This document shows, one piece after another, positions 11,612 through 22,700 of a stretch of 64,000 bases of DNA. Position numbers and translations under genes: made by a program. Numbering within the stretch: position 1 is the stretch's first letter; each line of letters starts with the position of its first letter. The notes beneath the pieces were generated by a model that saw only the letters and a list, made by a program, of their open reading frames with translations, was not told the origin of the DNA and ran no database searches. The stretch is taken from the NCBI GenBank assembly GCA_002104905.1, contig MCFE01000263.1:1-64000 (forward strand), read 5' to 3'. This stretch comes from Basidiobolus meristosporus CBS 931.73. Taxonomy: Eukaryota; Basidiobolomycota; Basidiobolomycetes; Basidiobolales; Basidiobolaceae.

Positions 11612-11973
11612 CTCTTCCCTACTACAGTTCAAAGGGTTCTCCTGATTCACTTTTCTTGTAATACTAATATATTGATGGTTCAGTGTTTTCTGCAAGTCTT
11701 GCAAGCTTGGGTCTGTCTCTATATACTAAATCTTCCCAGATATTCCCTTCTTTGTGCACTAGTTGATAAGTAGCAAATGGACATTCTCTGATGATCTTAA
11801 ATAGTCCTCTCCATTGTGGCTGCAACTAATTCTAAGTATGGTTTTGCAGCAATGCAAAGCTCCCAACTGCCAATGCTTCTGGTGATATAGTCCTATCAAA
11901 TCTCTGCTTCATCTTCTCTGCACTTGATGATATTTGGCTTTTGCCTCTTGACATCATTATTGCAGTTGTTAAT

Positions 11974-12044
11974 CAACTTGTTCTGTTGGATAGTGCCACA
12001 TTGAGCCATGAGTGCTAAATGATGCCATAGTGTGCCAGGGAGGC
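11974..12044. mobile_element. MITE copy split by Co-B, left piece
   Basis: CAACTTGTTCTGTTGGATAG resembles the MITE terminus and is preceded by AAT (11,971-11,973). It runs to GAGGC at 12,044, where Co-B begins. The continuation resumes at 16,439. Confidence 0.85.
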
Positions 12045-12413
12045 TGTTGAAATTTTGGACTATATGGTCTCATTCTGCACCTAAGAGTTTACCTAACAAT
12101 TCTGGACTAGTCTTGGTCACTGTGGGACCAATTTACAGCTCTAACTTTGCCACTTTCTTCAGATCTATGATCTTATGATTATTCCCCTATAGTCAGGATC
12201 AAATTAGCACTAATACTAACTATTATGTGCTAACCCTGAAGCTGTTACAGAATGCTCCTGAATATTGAGAAACCCTCCTTACTTAGTGTTACAGCTGTAT
12301 TACTTCTACAAAGGTATAATTACTGAGCTTCTTTATTAATAAACAACAGTTCAACTATTATCATTATTTCTAGATAAGTTCCCTATATCCAAATCACTTC
12401 TTAAATTGCAACA
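12045..12413 (+). repeat. Co-B 5' LTR
   Basis: 369 bases, TGTTGAAATT to AAATTGCAACA. Confidence 0.93.
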
Positions 12414-12426
12414 GGCTATGAGCCCA
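12414..12426 (+). other. Co-B primer-binding site (half tRNA-iMet type)
   Basis: GGCTATGAGCCCA sits directly after the LTR with no spacer. It is the same motif as in Co-A and the LARD, complementary to the tRNA-iMet anticodon arm. Here the ATG inside it is followed by an in-frame stop; gag starts at 12,450. Confidence 0.65.
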
Positions 12427-12449
12427 AATTGCCTTAATCTATTCTAAAG

Positions 12450-13292
12450 ATGACTTCTACCAGCAAACAGAACAACACAAACATCTTCCCTGTAAAGCAG
12501 AGGTTTGATGGAAAGAACTACAGACTTTGGAGAATCAAGATGCAGATCCACCTTGAGGAAAGGAAGCTTTGGAATATAGTAACAGGAAAAGAAGTTGAGC
12601 CCAAAGGAACAGCAGAAGAAGTGGAGAAGTTTCAAGTGAAGGAGAGAAAGGCCTTTAATGCCATATGTATCAATGTGCAAGATTCCTTCAATAGACAAAT
12701 CCATGCCTCAAATACTGCCAAAGCAGCATGGGAATCCTTAGAGATGATCTTTAGGGCAAAGTTGGTATTAAGCAGGCTACATTTGAAACAAAAGTTCTTC
12801 AACATGAGGAAGAAGCCAGACAATGACATGCTGCACCTCATTACCAAAATGGAGACACTTGCAGAAGAACTTTACAGTATTAATGCTGTTGTAGAAGATG
12901 AAGAAACGATACTCTGTCTGCTTTGCAGCCTACCAGACAAGTATGAGCCACTCATACTTTCTTTTCAAAGCAGAGAAGATAACTTGACTTCAGACTATGT
13001 CAAAGGAAGACTTCTCCATGAAGAACTCAGACATATTGATCAAGCAGATAAAATTGAAGATGATGCTTTATGCAGCTCAGAAAGGCACTCAGAAAAGAAG
13101 GAAAAAAAACAAAACCAAAGAAAACTTGGTTGCTGCACCTATTGTAAAAAGCCAGGACACTGGGCAAGAGAATGCAATAAGAAACAAGCAGACGGTAAAC
13201 AGAAAGTAGAGCAGGCAAACCATATAACTACTGATAAACAGTTATTTGTAGCTGTACAAGAGAGTGCAAGTAACCAAAGTAATGATCGGTAA
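12450..13292 (+). CDS. Co-B Gag polyprotein part, intact 280 aa
   Basis: An open 280-codon frame with the copia Gag layout. A UBN2-like N-terminal two-thirds (FDGKNYRLWRIKMQIHLEE at residues about 13-31, later AAWESLEMIF and LKQKFFNMR) is followed by one CCHC knuckle at C229, C232, H237, C242 (CTYCKKPGHWAREC). The protein would form the nucleocapsid shell and bind element RNA. The frame ends at 13,292 exactly where the protease DSGA motif should begin; the Tyr codon of the usual W-Y-I-D-S-G has become TAA. So Gag alone may still be made. I chose the ATG at 12,450 because the primer-site ATG is closed by a stop. Confidence 0.82.
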   Translation: MTSTSKQNNTNIFPVKQRFDGKNYRLWRIKMQIHLEERKLWNIVTGKEVEPKGTAEEVEKFQVKERKAFNAICINVQDSFNRQIHASNTAKAAWESLEMIFRAKLVLSRLHLKQKFFNMRKKPDNDMLHLITKMETLAEELYSINAVVEDEETILCLLCSLPDKYEPLILSFQSREDNLTSDYVKGRLLHEELRHIDQADKIEDDALCSSERHSEKKEKKQNQRKLGCCTYCKKPGHWARECNKKQADGKQKVEQANHITTDKQLFVAVQESASNQSNDR

Positions 13293-16060
13293 ATTGACTC
13301 TGGAGCATTACAGCATATTTGTAGTATAAAGGAGTAGTTCAGCAACTTAAAACTATTCCTGTAAGAAAGGTTTATCTGCAAAATAACTCTGCTCTAGAAG
13401 CTACCGTAAGTGGGTCTATACAACTAAACATGAGCGATAGCTCAGGGGCAACTACAGCAAGACTCACTGACGTACTCTATGTGCCTGGAATAGCAAAGAA
13501 CTTACTCTCAGTCAGTGAAGCAACTGCTCAGGGACTGAAATTTGTTTTTACTAAGATGAGCTGCTCAATATTGAGTGAGAATGGACAAAAATTAGCTTCA
13601 GGAATCAGAGATCACAATATAAACAAGTTACAATGCAAGATCATTGTATCTGAGTATTATGACACTTATTGATAACAAGGCAAGATATACGTGGGTGTAC
13701 TTCCTCAAAACAAAGGATGAAGCTTTAGAGACATTTAAGCACTTTAATAACATGGCAGAAACACAAACTGGGTGTAAATTGAAGTTACTACAGAGTGACA
13801 ATGGAGGAGAATACTGTTCAAAGGAGTTTGCAAAATACTGCTTGTCTACTGGTGTACTTCAACAGACCACAGTTTCTCATACTCCACAGCAAAATGGAGT
13901 AGCAGAACATGCAAATAGTACAATAGTAGAGATGGGAAGATCTATGCTACATGATAAGGGAATGGACTACATGTTTTGGGCTGAATCTGTTGCTACCACA
14001 GTGTATATCAAGAGCAGATGCCCAACAACAGCACTACGTGATTCTACACCCTTTGAAGCATATACAGGCAAAAAACCAGATTGCCAGCACCTCAAGATCT
14101 TTGGCAGTGATGTTTTTTATCACATCCCAACAAAAAACGCTCAAAGTTAGAACCAAAGAGTAGGAAAGGGATCTTTCTTGGGTATTGTGAAGATACTAAA
14201 GGGTATAGAGTGTATGATGGCCAAATCCAGAAGCTGATCAAGAGCAGGGACATTGAAGTTCAGGAGAATTCAGATCAGAAAGCCACAGAAATCATTGGCC
14301 AGTTGTCGATGATGCAATCAACACTAATGAGCAGGATAGGTACAAAATCCAGCCAGATATGGAAGATACCTCTACAAGTTCCAGATCAGAACACATTATC
14401 CCAGTTAGGAGATCTACCAGAATAAGAAATGCCCCTGGATCTGGGTGGCAGACATCCAATGATCTTGAAGAAGCTTATCTTGCCTTATGTGCCAAACCTC
14501 AGAATCTGGAACAGGCAATGCAAAGTCCAGATGCTACTAAGTTGCAACAAGCCATGTAGGAGGAGTACCACTCACTGATCAAGGCAAAAACGTGGGAACT
14601 GGTAGATTTACCAAATGGGAGAAAGCCAATAGGATATAGATGGGTCTACAAGATCAAGATAACCTCAAATGGTGCCAAGGATAAGTACAAGGCTAGATTG
14701 GTGGCTAAAGGCTATTCTCGGATCCAGGGACTAGATTTTGAGGAAACATTTGCTCTGGTTGCCAAGTTTAACTCCATTAGGACAGTTGTGGCCCTGGCAG
14801 CTGTACACAGTCTAGATCTACACCAAATGAACGTCAAAACAGCCTTTCTAATTGGGGATCTGCAAGAAACTATATATATGGAGCAACCCAAAGGCTTTAC
14901 CAATGCAAAAGTACCCCATAAGGTGTGCAAACTTAGAAATGGTTGTATGGGCTTAAGCAGGCACCTAGAGCATGGTATAACAAGATTGACACACATCTAG
15001 AGGAAATTGGGTTCTCTTGTAGCACTGCAGATTACAGCATATATGTGAAACAGCTCAAAACGGGTGTGATCATCCTAGTTCTTTATGTGGACAGCCTAAT
15101 TATAGCTTCAAGTGACCAAGAGGCACTTATACAGACAAAGTCAGATCTCTTTAGCAAGTCTGAGATGAAAGATCTTGGAAAATTGAGCTATTTTCTTGGA
15201 ATTGAGATCAAATGAAACATACCTACGCAGAAAATTGTGCTGAATCAGTCTAAGTACATCAGGGACATTCTTAGACGCTTCAGAATGGAAAATTGCAAAC
15301 CTGCAGCTACCCCTATGGACAAGAACCTGAAATTAAGCAAATCTTAGCCAGTTATAGATGAAAACGGCTCAAATATGAACAAAAACTTTCCCTATCAATC
15401 AATGGTTGGTAGCCTAATGTACTTGATGGTGTCTACAGGTACAGATATTGCAGTGGCAGTTGGAATAGCCAGTCAATTCATGCAGAATTATGGATCAGAT
15501 TAAATTGCAGCAGTTAAGCAGATTTTCAGATATCTACAAGGTACCATAAATGTGGTACTGGAATACTTTGGAGCAGCTAATAGGCAAAATTTGATGGTTA
15601 TAGTGATTCAGATTGGGGTAGGAATCTGATTGACAGATGCTCTACCACAGGCTATGTATTTCTCTATGCTGGTGCAGCTATTACTTGGAAGTGCAAGAAA
15701 AAACCAACTGTGGCCCTATCTACAACTGAAGCCAAATATATGGCTGCATGTCAAGCAACTAAGGAGGCTATATGGCTACAAAAATTATTCAAAGACTAGG
15801 GTTTTAACTCAAATGAACCAACATGTATTTACAAGGATAATCAAAGTTGTATTTCATTAGCTAGAAATCCTACTAATCATGCCAGAACTAAGCACATTGA
15901 TATTCAGCATCACTTTGTGAGGGAAGCTGTAGAAAATAACTTAGTAGGGTTAGTGTACTGCCCAACTAACAAAATGGTGGCAGATATATTGACAAAATCA
16001 CTAGCTAGGCCACAATTTAAAAATCTCAGAGAGGAATTAGGATTAAAATATTATTTAGAT
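13293..16060 (+). pseudogene. Co-B pol, broken, with integrase deletion
   Basis: The protease remnant (IDSGALQHICS) begins right after the stop at 13,292. GAG-pre-integrase is reduced. The integrase resumes at ARYTWVYFLKTKDEAL (about 13,680) with SDNGGEYCSKEF (13,795) and HTPQQNGVAEHAN (13,880). The zinc finger and the first catalytic Asp (HTDLCGP) are missing, an internal deletion of a few hundred bases. The RT has YKARLVAKGYSR, DLHQMNVKTAFL, LKQAPRAWYNKID and a mutated YVDS in place of YVDD near 15,090. RNase H remnants lie at about 15,590-16,010. Stops or shifts occur near 13,337, 14,148, 14,559, 15,000, 15,213 and later. Non-functional. Confidence 0.87.
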
Positions 16061-16069
16061 GAGGGGGAG
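16061..16069 (+). other. Co-B polypurine tract
   Basis: GAGGGGGAG immediately before the 3' LTR start at 16,070; the expected plus-strand primer. Confidence 0.75.
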
Positions 16070-16438
16070 TGTTGAAATATTGGACTATTTGGAATCATTC
16101 TGCACCTAAGAACTTACTTAACAATTCTGGACTAGTCTTGGTCACTGTGGGACCAATTTACAGCTCTAACTTTGCCACTTTCTTCAGATCTATGATCTTA
16201 TGATTATTCCCCTATAGTCAGGATCAAATTAGCACTAATACTAACTATTATGTGCTAACCCTGAAGCTGTTACAGAATGCTCCTGAATATTGAGAAACCC
16301 TCCTTACTTAGTGTTACAGCTGTATTACTTCTACAAAGGTATAATTACTGAGCTTCTTTATTAATCAACAACAGTTCAACTATTATCATTATTTCTTAAT
16401 AAGTTCCTTATATCCAAATCACTTCTTAAATTGCAACA
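16070..16438 (+). repeat. Co-B 3' LTR
   Basis: 369 bases, TGTTGAAATA to AAATTGCAACA. Differences from the 5' LTR cluster in the first 60 bases. Confidence 0.93.
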
Positions 16439-16505
16439 GAGGCCAAATGAACCTCTACTTGGCCACAGAGCGTGAAACATAGCTCTGCATCTTCATGAAA
16501 AGCAG
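16439..16505. mobile_element. MITE copy split by Co-B, right piece
   Basis: Continues the MITE left arm after Co-B: GAGGCCAAATGAACC through TTCATGAAAAGCAG. Beyond this the MITE is lost and antisense Gy-A integrase begins. Confidence 0.82.
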
Positions 16506-18258
16506 TACCTGATTCTTGCCTAAGTAAAGTGGCAATTCTAGGGTGGTATTGTGCACTCTAACTCTGCCATAAAACTGTACCTGATCAATATGGTTGTCCT
16601 ATATACTTATAGTTCTGTTGGCCTACTTGGTCAGCAATTTTCCAAATAATCTATTAAACTGCGCAGTTACTCAATTGGTTCTGGGGTAATATGCCAAAGT
16701 TTTCTAATGTTTGATCTGCTGTGTCTCCAAGTAGGCATCAAATGCATTTGCAATAGAGTTGCCCCTTTATCAGACAACATTTTCCCAGAGCATCCAAACT
16801 CCATCAGGATCTTATGGTATATGAGACTTGGAACTTTTTGTTTACCAGCCACTTGTAATCTCTAGCCACAGGAAATATTGTGGCTTGGTCAATTGCTACT
16901 AAAATCCACAAATTGCTTCTTTTGGCAGTGGGCAGTCTTACAATAAAGTCAATTACACATCTCTCAACTGATCTCTCTGGCTTCAAGGGACAGAGTTCAG
17001 CAATTCAGTGTAGGTAAGCTTGGCTGATTTGCTAACTTGAGCATGCTTTCACTTGCTTCCCATTCACCTGCTTCTTTCTGGATCTCCATGCTCTAGCTTT
17101 GGCCAGGCTGTAGACTTCATCAATTGCTAGATGTATACATTGATTAAATAGCTTATGCATTAAATCTGGGCAAGCAACATAGTGGCAATAGGCAATAAGG
17201 TTTCCATCAACAGTTTGGCAGAGTGTTTTTTCCTTTACTGCACATTTGTTAGCTTCATTCCTGATAATCTTCTTGATATCTTCATTGATCTCATTAGGAA
17301 TGGTTTTTTCCTCCAAGTACATTGGCGGCAAGCTGGGCCAATCTGATTTGTACTATGTATGCCAGTGATTTTTCTCTAAGTGATATAAAGAACCATGTCT
17401 TGCTGCACTTGCTTGTTTCTAAGACACCAGAATTAACAAAGTAGAATTTTAGAGTGGTAGGTAGTAACTCACAAATCTAATTGCCTTTTTGGGTCTGAGT
17501 GGTATTGTGTCTATGTGATTGATGGACTACAGTTGAATTGCCATACTTTTCCAAGCACCACATCAGATTTGCAGCTTTCAGATATCTAGGCCTGTAGTTC
17601 TTCTTCATAATCATTTATCTACATTTTTACTGGCTAATTAAAATGGTTGATCTTGCTAAGAGTTCCCATATGCTGCTTTAATTGAAGATGAACTGATAGG
17701 TTCTGAGTGCATTCCATCTTTGAAGGCCAATTGTTTGTCATGGACTTGAGTGATGCTCCTGAGTCAATAATGCTCCTGGCAGGAACCCCAATAATTACTC
17801 TATTCAGGAATAATAGATTCCTTGGGTTTGAGGTCTTTTGGGATAAGTATTCTTCTGTAGTATTGAAGGGGTATTCTGAGTTGTCCTCAAGTTCATCCTA
17901 AACTCTACTTTGTTCTTAGGCTACAGTATGACTGAAAGTTCTTGTTGACCAATATCCACTTCATCCCTAAGGGTAGATCTTTGAGATGTGCACATACAGG
18001 TGGCAATTGAAGCTAAGTACTTTCTTCTTGCATTGTTCCAAGCTGGGATTCTTCTTCCAAACAGTTACATTTAGGTAGCTTTGTAATGAGTTCAATTACC
18101 ATGTTGCATCTCAATGAACCAACCAGTGAATATGATGTTAATACTCCAACTTTACATTTTACTTCCAACATTGCTCTCTGATACTTTACCACTCTTGCTC
18201 AACCTATAAAAAAGTATTCCTCTTGATCAACTGGGTCCATTGTTTTGCTCAGTCTTAG
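16506..18258 (-). pseudogene. antisense Gy-A integrase, protease and gag remnants
   Basis: On the minus strand: the integrase core (IVRLPTAKRSNLWILVAIDQAT near 16,880-16,950), and its zinc region (KIIRNEANKCAVKEKTL ... ARAWRSRKK) at 17,060-17,280. Then after a deletion come the linker, the protease zone (17,590-17,890) and the gag zinc region (reverse of ...TGCAAGAAGA... near 18,035). Each part aligns with the intact Gy-A at 19,705-23,838. Plus-strand ORFs here are shadows. Confidence 0.78.
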
Positions 18259-18329
18259 TGTTATGATCAGGGTAATGAATACAAGGTGCTGCTGGAACCT
18301 CAGCAATAGTCAGAGCAGTTGTAGTGAAT

Positions 18330-18822
18330 AGACTTGTTCTGTTGGATAGTGACACATTGAGCCATGAGTGTCAAATAATTCCATAGTGTGCTAAGGAGGC
18401 CAATTGAGCCAATACTTGATCCCAGAATGTGAAACATAGCTCTGTATCTTCATGTAATGTGGCCCCTGTGTTTCACCCATTGAGCTGGAGAAAATCCATT
18501 TTTTGACCTTTTTATATAAATCAATGTTGTGCAGGATGTGTAAGTGCATAAAAAGATTAAAGATGGGTATTGAATATCAGATGTATTTCTTCAGCTCTTC
18601 TGTGCTCTCACACATCCTGAACTATGTTGATCCCAAAAAAAAAGATCAAAAAATGGATTTTCTCCAGCACAATGAGTGAAGCACAGGGGCTGCTTTGCAT
18701 AAAGGTGAAGAGTCATATTTCACGCTCTGTGGCCAAGTTTAGGTCTGCTATGCCTTCCTGGCATGCAATGGCACTATTTGGCACTAATGGCTCAATGTGG
18801 CACTATCAAATGGAACAAGTCT
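18330..18822. mobile_element. MITE copy, centre deleted, inside a Gy-A LTR
   Basis: Termini AGACTTGTTCTG and GGAACAAGTCT. Flanks AAT (18,327-18,329) and AGT (18,823-18,825) fit a 3-bp duplication with one change. The intact Gy-A LTR gives the empty site (GTGAATACAATAC). The innermost arm parts and spacer are missing, leaving 493 bases. Confidence 0.88.
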
Positions 18823-18882
18823 AGTACCATACTAGTTAAACTGCCTATTTCATCTAAAGCTCTTATACTAAGTCTTGTAACA

Positions 18883-19278
18883 TTAGTAGCAGCAATACTA
18901 GATACTTACCTCCAGAAGCAAGATGCAGCCTCCCTCAAGATGGTAGAAAATGAAGAATGAAAGAACTCTATACATCAAATCCTAGCCAAACAGCAACAGT
19001 TACTCCAGATCCTCAGCCAGCAGCAACAAGGAATGAATACTATGGGCCAGAGCCAGCAAAGCCCTGTCAAGAGTACTAGCAAGGATATATCTCAAAACAC
19101 TGCCCTCTGAAAAGAAATGGACACCAGTCCACAGAAACCATCACCCATATTGAAGCTTTTGAGCATAGTACCCTGTAGGAGGAGATTGAAGAAGACTTAT
19201 ACTCACCTTCCATATGACGGAAGAATACTTATCCCCAATGACCTCAAGCCAAGGGCAAATATTATACCTGAATGGAGT
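18883..19278 (+). pseudogene. older Gy-A copy, gag remnant
   Basis: Follows the LTR tail and a PBS-like sequence (TAGTAGCAGCAAT at about 18,884). It matches the start of intact gag ([18 protein letters not shown] near 18,990-19,035) and the end of gag near 19,150-19,278, with a large deletion between. It is cut at GAGT (19,275-19,278) by the intact element and continues at 24,217. Confidence 0.8.
19275..19278. other. target-site duplication (GAGT) of the intact Gy-A, left
   Basis: GAGT here and at 24,217-24,220. Joining the flanks restores the older Gy-A reading ...GAATGGAGTAGACATTGGAG..., colinear with the family consensus. Confidence 0.88.
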
Positions 19279-19646
19279 TGTTATGATCTGCCGCTTGAAT
19301 GTTTAAGTTAGATCAGTTTTTAGTCAAATCAGTTAGTATATGTTTAGGTTATCAGTACATCAGTATTATCTATGAAATCAGTAGCATTAGTCAGCAAATG
19401 AATCAGCAGATCCTTATCAGACAGAAATAGATATATTAAGTAGGATCTTATTGGGTGATGATGATGCAATCAAATGAGTCATCAGCCACAACCTACATTA
19501 GGAAATACAATTAGTCAGCAATTGATCTGGCAAAATGTATATAAGGAGCTGCTGGAACCTCAATAAAAATCAGTTCAAGTTTTAGTGAATACAATACTAG
19601 CTAAACTCCCTATTCCTCTACAACTCTTATACCAAGACTTGTAACA
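19279..19646 (+). repeat. Gy-A 5' LTR
   Basis: 368 bases, TGTTATGATC to CTTGTAACA. Contains TATATAA (19,538-19,544) and AATAAA (19,562-19,567), giving a usual U3-R-U5 layout. Confidence 0.95.
19538..19544 (+). promoter_or_regulatory. TATA box of Gy-A LTR
   Basis: TATATAA in the LTR, 160 bases before the gag ATG and about 20 bases before AATAAA. Likely drives the genomic RNA. Confidence 0.6.
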
Positions 19647-19647
19647 T

Positions 19648-19658
19648 TGGTAGCAGCG
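19648..19658 (+). other. Gy-A primer-binding site
   Basis: TGGTAGCAGCG, one base after the LTR, complementary to a tRNA 3' end CGCUGCUACCA of the initiator-Met type. This is the ordinary 3'-CCA priming mode, unlike the copia elements in this window. Confidence 0.7.
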
Positions 19659-19704
19659 ATAACCAGAAACCTCCCTCCTGAAGAAAGAAGAAACCACCCT
19701 CAAG

Positions 19705-22700
19705 ATGTCGGACAATCAAGAATGGAAGAATGCCATGCAGCAAATCCTGGCCCAACAGCAACAGCTACTCCAGATCCTCAGCCAACAGCAACAAGGAATG
19801 ACTACCATGGCTCAGAGCCCGCAAAGCCCTGTCAAGAGCAACTTTAGTGTGAAGGTCAACCGGTACCATGGCAGAGTCAATGAAAACCTGGGAACTTGGC
19901 TCTTTCAGATTGAAGAAGCTTTTAAAGCTAAAGGAATTGCTCCAGAGAGCAAGTTGCATTATACAGCTTCTTACCTGGCAGATGCAGCTTTACAGTGGTA
20001 CCACAACAAGATCAGGTCAGCTACTATGATGGGATGCTCTACAATCTCTACCTGGGATGAGTTTGTGTCGGAAATTCAGGATGCTTTTGAACCTCCACAC
20101 CAGCAGACACTACTAAGAAGGAAGTTAAAGACACTCAGACAGAAAGGAATGGTGCAAGAATACATCTATGAGTACAGATGTCTACTTGGACAAATTGAAA
20201 GAATGGACCCCTTGGATCAAGTTGAATACTTTATTGATGGGTTGAAAGAAAGAACTCGCAAGGAAGTCAATTACCGAAGACCTCAGACTATTGAAGAAGC
20301 CATCAAGATTGCCATTGACTATGACTCAGCTATGTTTGGAGTTGGGAAGCCTACAGTGACTAGTCAGAAAGGCTATAATCATTATGAAAGAAGACAATCA
20401 GAAGCAGTACCAATGGAAATAGACGCTATGCAGAAGAATCCCTCCTCAGAAGAATGCAAGAAGAGAGGACTTTGCTTCAATTGCCACCAGCAGGGACATA
20501 TTGCAAAGTACTGCCCTCAGAGAAGAAATGGACACCAGCCAACAAGAACCTTCAACCATATTGAGTCCCATGAACACAATAATGAGGAAGATGAGCTTGA
20601 AGAAGACTCGGAACTCACCTTCCATATGACAGAAGAGTACTTGTCCCAAATGACTTCAAACTCAGGGAAGTTATTGTACCTGAATGGAGCAATCAATGGA
20701 GTACCTGCCAAGATCATGATTGACTCAGGAGCATCGCATGAGTACATGTCAGAGCAATTTGCTTTGAAAGCTGGAATCAACTCGGAACCTACCAAATCAA
20801 CTTCAGTCTCCACAGCTGATGGGAACTCCCACATAATCAACCGTATCACCCAGCCAGTAAGAATGAAGATCAATGACTATGAAGAAGACCTACAGGCTTA
20901 TATATTTGGGAACTGCAAGTTTGACCTTGTACTTGGGAAAACCTGGCTATTTTGTCGTAATCCATCAATCAACTGGAGAACCCATGCTACTCAGATCCAA
21001 AAAGACAACAAGACCTATGAGCTATTACCTGCCAGGCTGGATTTCAACTTGGTCAATTCCAGTGTGTGTGAGACAAGTGAACTTAGCAAGACCCAGTTCT
21101 GTAGAGCACTTAGAAAAGGTACCCAGATGTTCCTCATGGCGGTATTACAGGAGGATTCCTCTATCCCAGCACCCCAGCAGGTCCAGACTCTCTTGAAGAA
21201 ATACTCAGACGTGTTTCCAGATGAGCTTGTAAGCCTACCACCAGTCAGAGATGTGGATCATGCCATTGACACAGGAGATAGCCCTCCAGTAAGCAAGACA
21301 CCTTACAGAATGAGTCCATTGGAATTGGAGGAAATGAAGAGACAAATTGATCAGCTATTGGAGCAAGGATACATCAGGCCCAGCAAGTCACCCTGGGGAG
21401 CACCAGTGCTTTTTGTGAAAAAGAAGGATGGAACACTTAGGATGTGCATTGACTACAGAGCCCTGAACTCAGTTACCGTCAAGAATAAGTACCCCATACC
21501 TCGGATTGATGAGCTTTTGGACCAACTTAATGGAGCCACTATTTTCAGCAAGATCGACCTCATGTCAGGATACAACCAGATTAGGGTGAAACCAGAAGAT
21601 ATCCCTAAGACAGCATTCAGGACCAGATATGGACATTACGAGTACTTAGTCATGAGTTTTGGCCTCACTAATGCCCCTGCAACATTCATGACGCTGATGC
21701 AGACTGTCTTTCAGGAGTACTTAGACAAGTTTGTGATAATCTACCTGGATGACATATTGATATACAGCAAGACAGAAAAGGATCACATGGTGCACATTGA
21801 AAAGGTCTTGAAGAAACTAAGAGAGAACAAGCTATACGGCAAGCTAGCCAAGTGTGAATTCTTCAAGGAACACGTAGAATATCTGGGACACATAGTGACT
21901 AGCACAGGAGTAACCTTAGACCCCAAGAAGGTGGAAGTAATCAAGAATTTGAAGCAGCCCCATAGCATATCAGAACTCAGATCCTTCCTTGGAATGGTTT
22001 CCTATTATCGGAGATTTGTCAAGTCATTTGCAAGTATTGCAGCCCCTTTAACTGATATCCTCAAGAAAGACAATACCTACAAGTGGGACATAGCTTGTGA
22101 GACTGCCTTCCAGACACTAAAGAATGAACTTGCTAAGCTGCCAAGCTTAAGAATACCAGACTTCAGAAAAGAGTTCACTCTGTGCACAGATGCTTCAGAT
22201 TATGCAATTGGTGGAGTGCTGAGCCAAGAACACGAGGGAAAGGACTACCCTGTTGCCTTTGAATCCAAGAAACTGAACTCAGCAGAACAAAACTATCCAG
22301 TTCATGAGAAGGAGATGCTTGCTATAATACACTGTTTGAAGACATGGAGATGCTATATTGAAGGAGTCAAATGCACTGTGAAGACTGATCATGCCTCCCT
22401 CAAGTATATATTTACTCAGAAGGTACTCTCTAGAAGAATGACAAGATGGAGTGAATACATTCAGCAATTTGACCTGGAGATTGTCTACTGTCCTGGAAAA
22501 AACAACACGGTTGCTGATGCCTTATCAAGATTAGATCAAGTTGCACAACTCAACTTGGTGCATGAATCAGATTGGCCTAGCCTATTACCAAAGTACTTGG
22601 AGGACCAAGCCATTCCTAATGAGGTGGATGAAGATATCAAGAAGATAATCCGTGATGAGGCCGGCAAATTTGTTGTACAGAATGAAACACTCTACCGAAT

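Larger units (their letters stand above)
12045..16438 (+). mobile_element. Ty1/copia element Co-B with both LTRs and TSD
   Basis: Complete in outline: 369-bp LTRs at both ends, primer-binding site, gag, broken pol, polypurine tract, and a perfect 5-bp target duplication GAGGC (12,040-12,044 and 16,439-16,443). It is inserted inside a MITE, itself inside an antisense Gy-A. By eye the two LTRs differ at about 11 of 369 positions (about 97% identical), so insertion is fairly young, yet pol is already broken. Confidence 0.93.
11372..18258 (-). mobile_element. Gy-A antisense copy, decayed, hosting a MITE and Co-B
   Basis: Minus-strand Gy-A: part of its 3' LTR (11,372-11,611), internal 3' end (11,612-11,973; the ...ACCATCAAGATATTGG... 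region just before the LTR is recognisable), then integrase, protease and gag (16,506-18,258). A MITE (11,974 onward) interrupts it, and Co-B lies within that MITE. RT and RNase H are missing (deletion at about 17,340-17,390). No frame is open for long. Confidence 0.82.

Noticed and set aside
17707-17901. Plus-strand ORF at 17,707 as a gene
   Set aside because: It is the reverse of the Gy-A protease region; the same shadow appears opposite the intact copy at 20,517-20,873.
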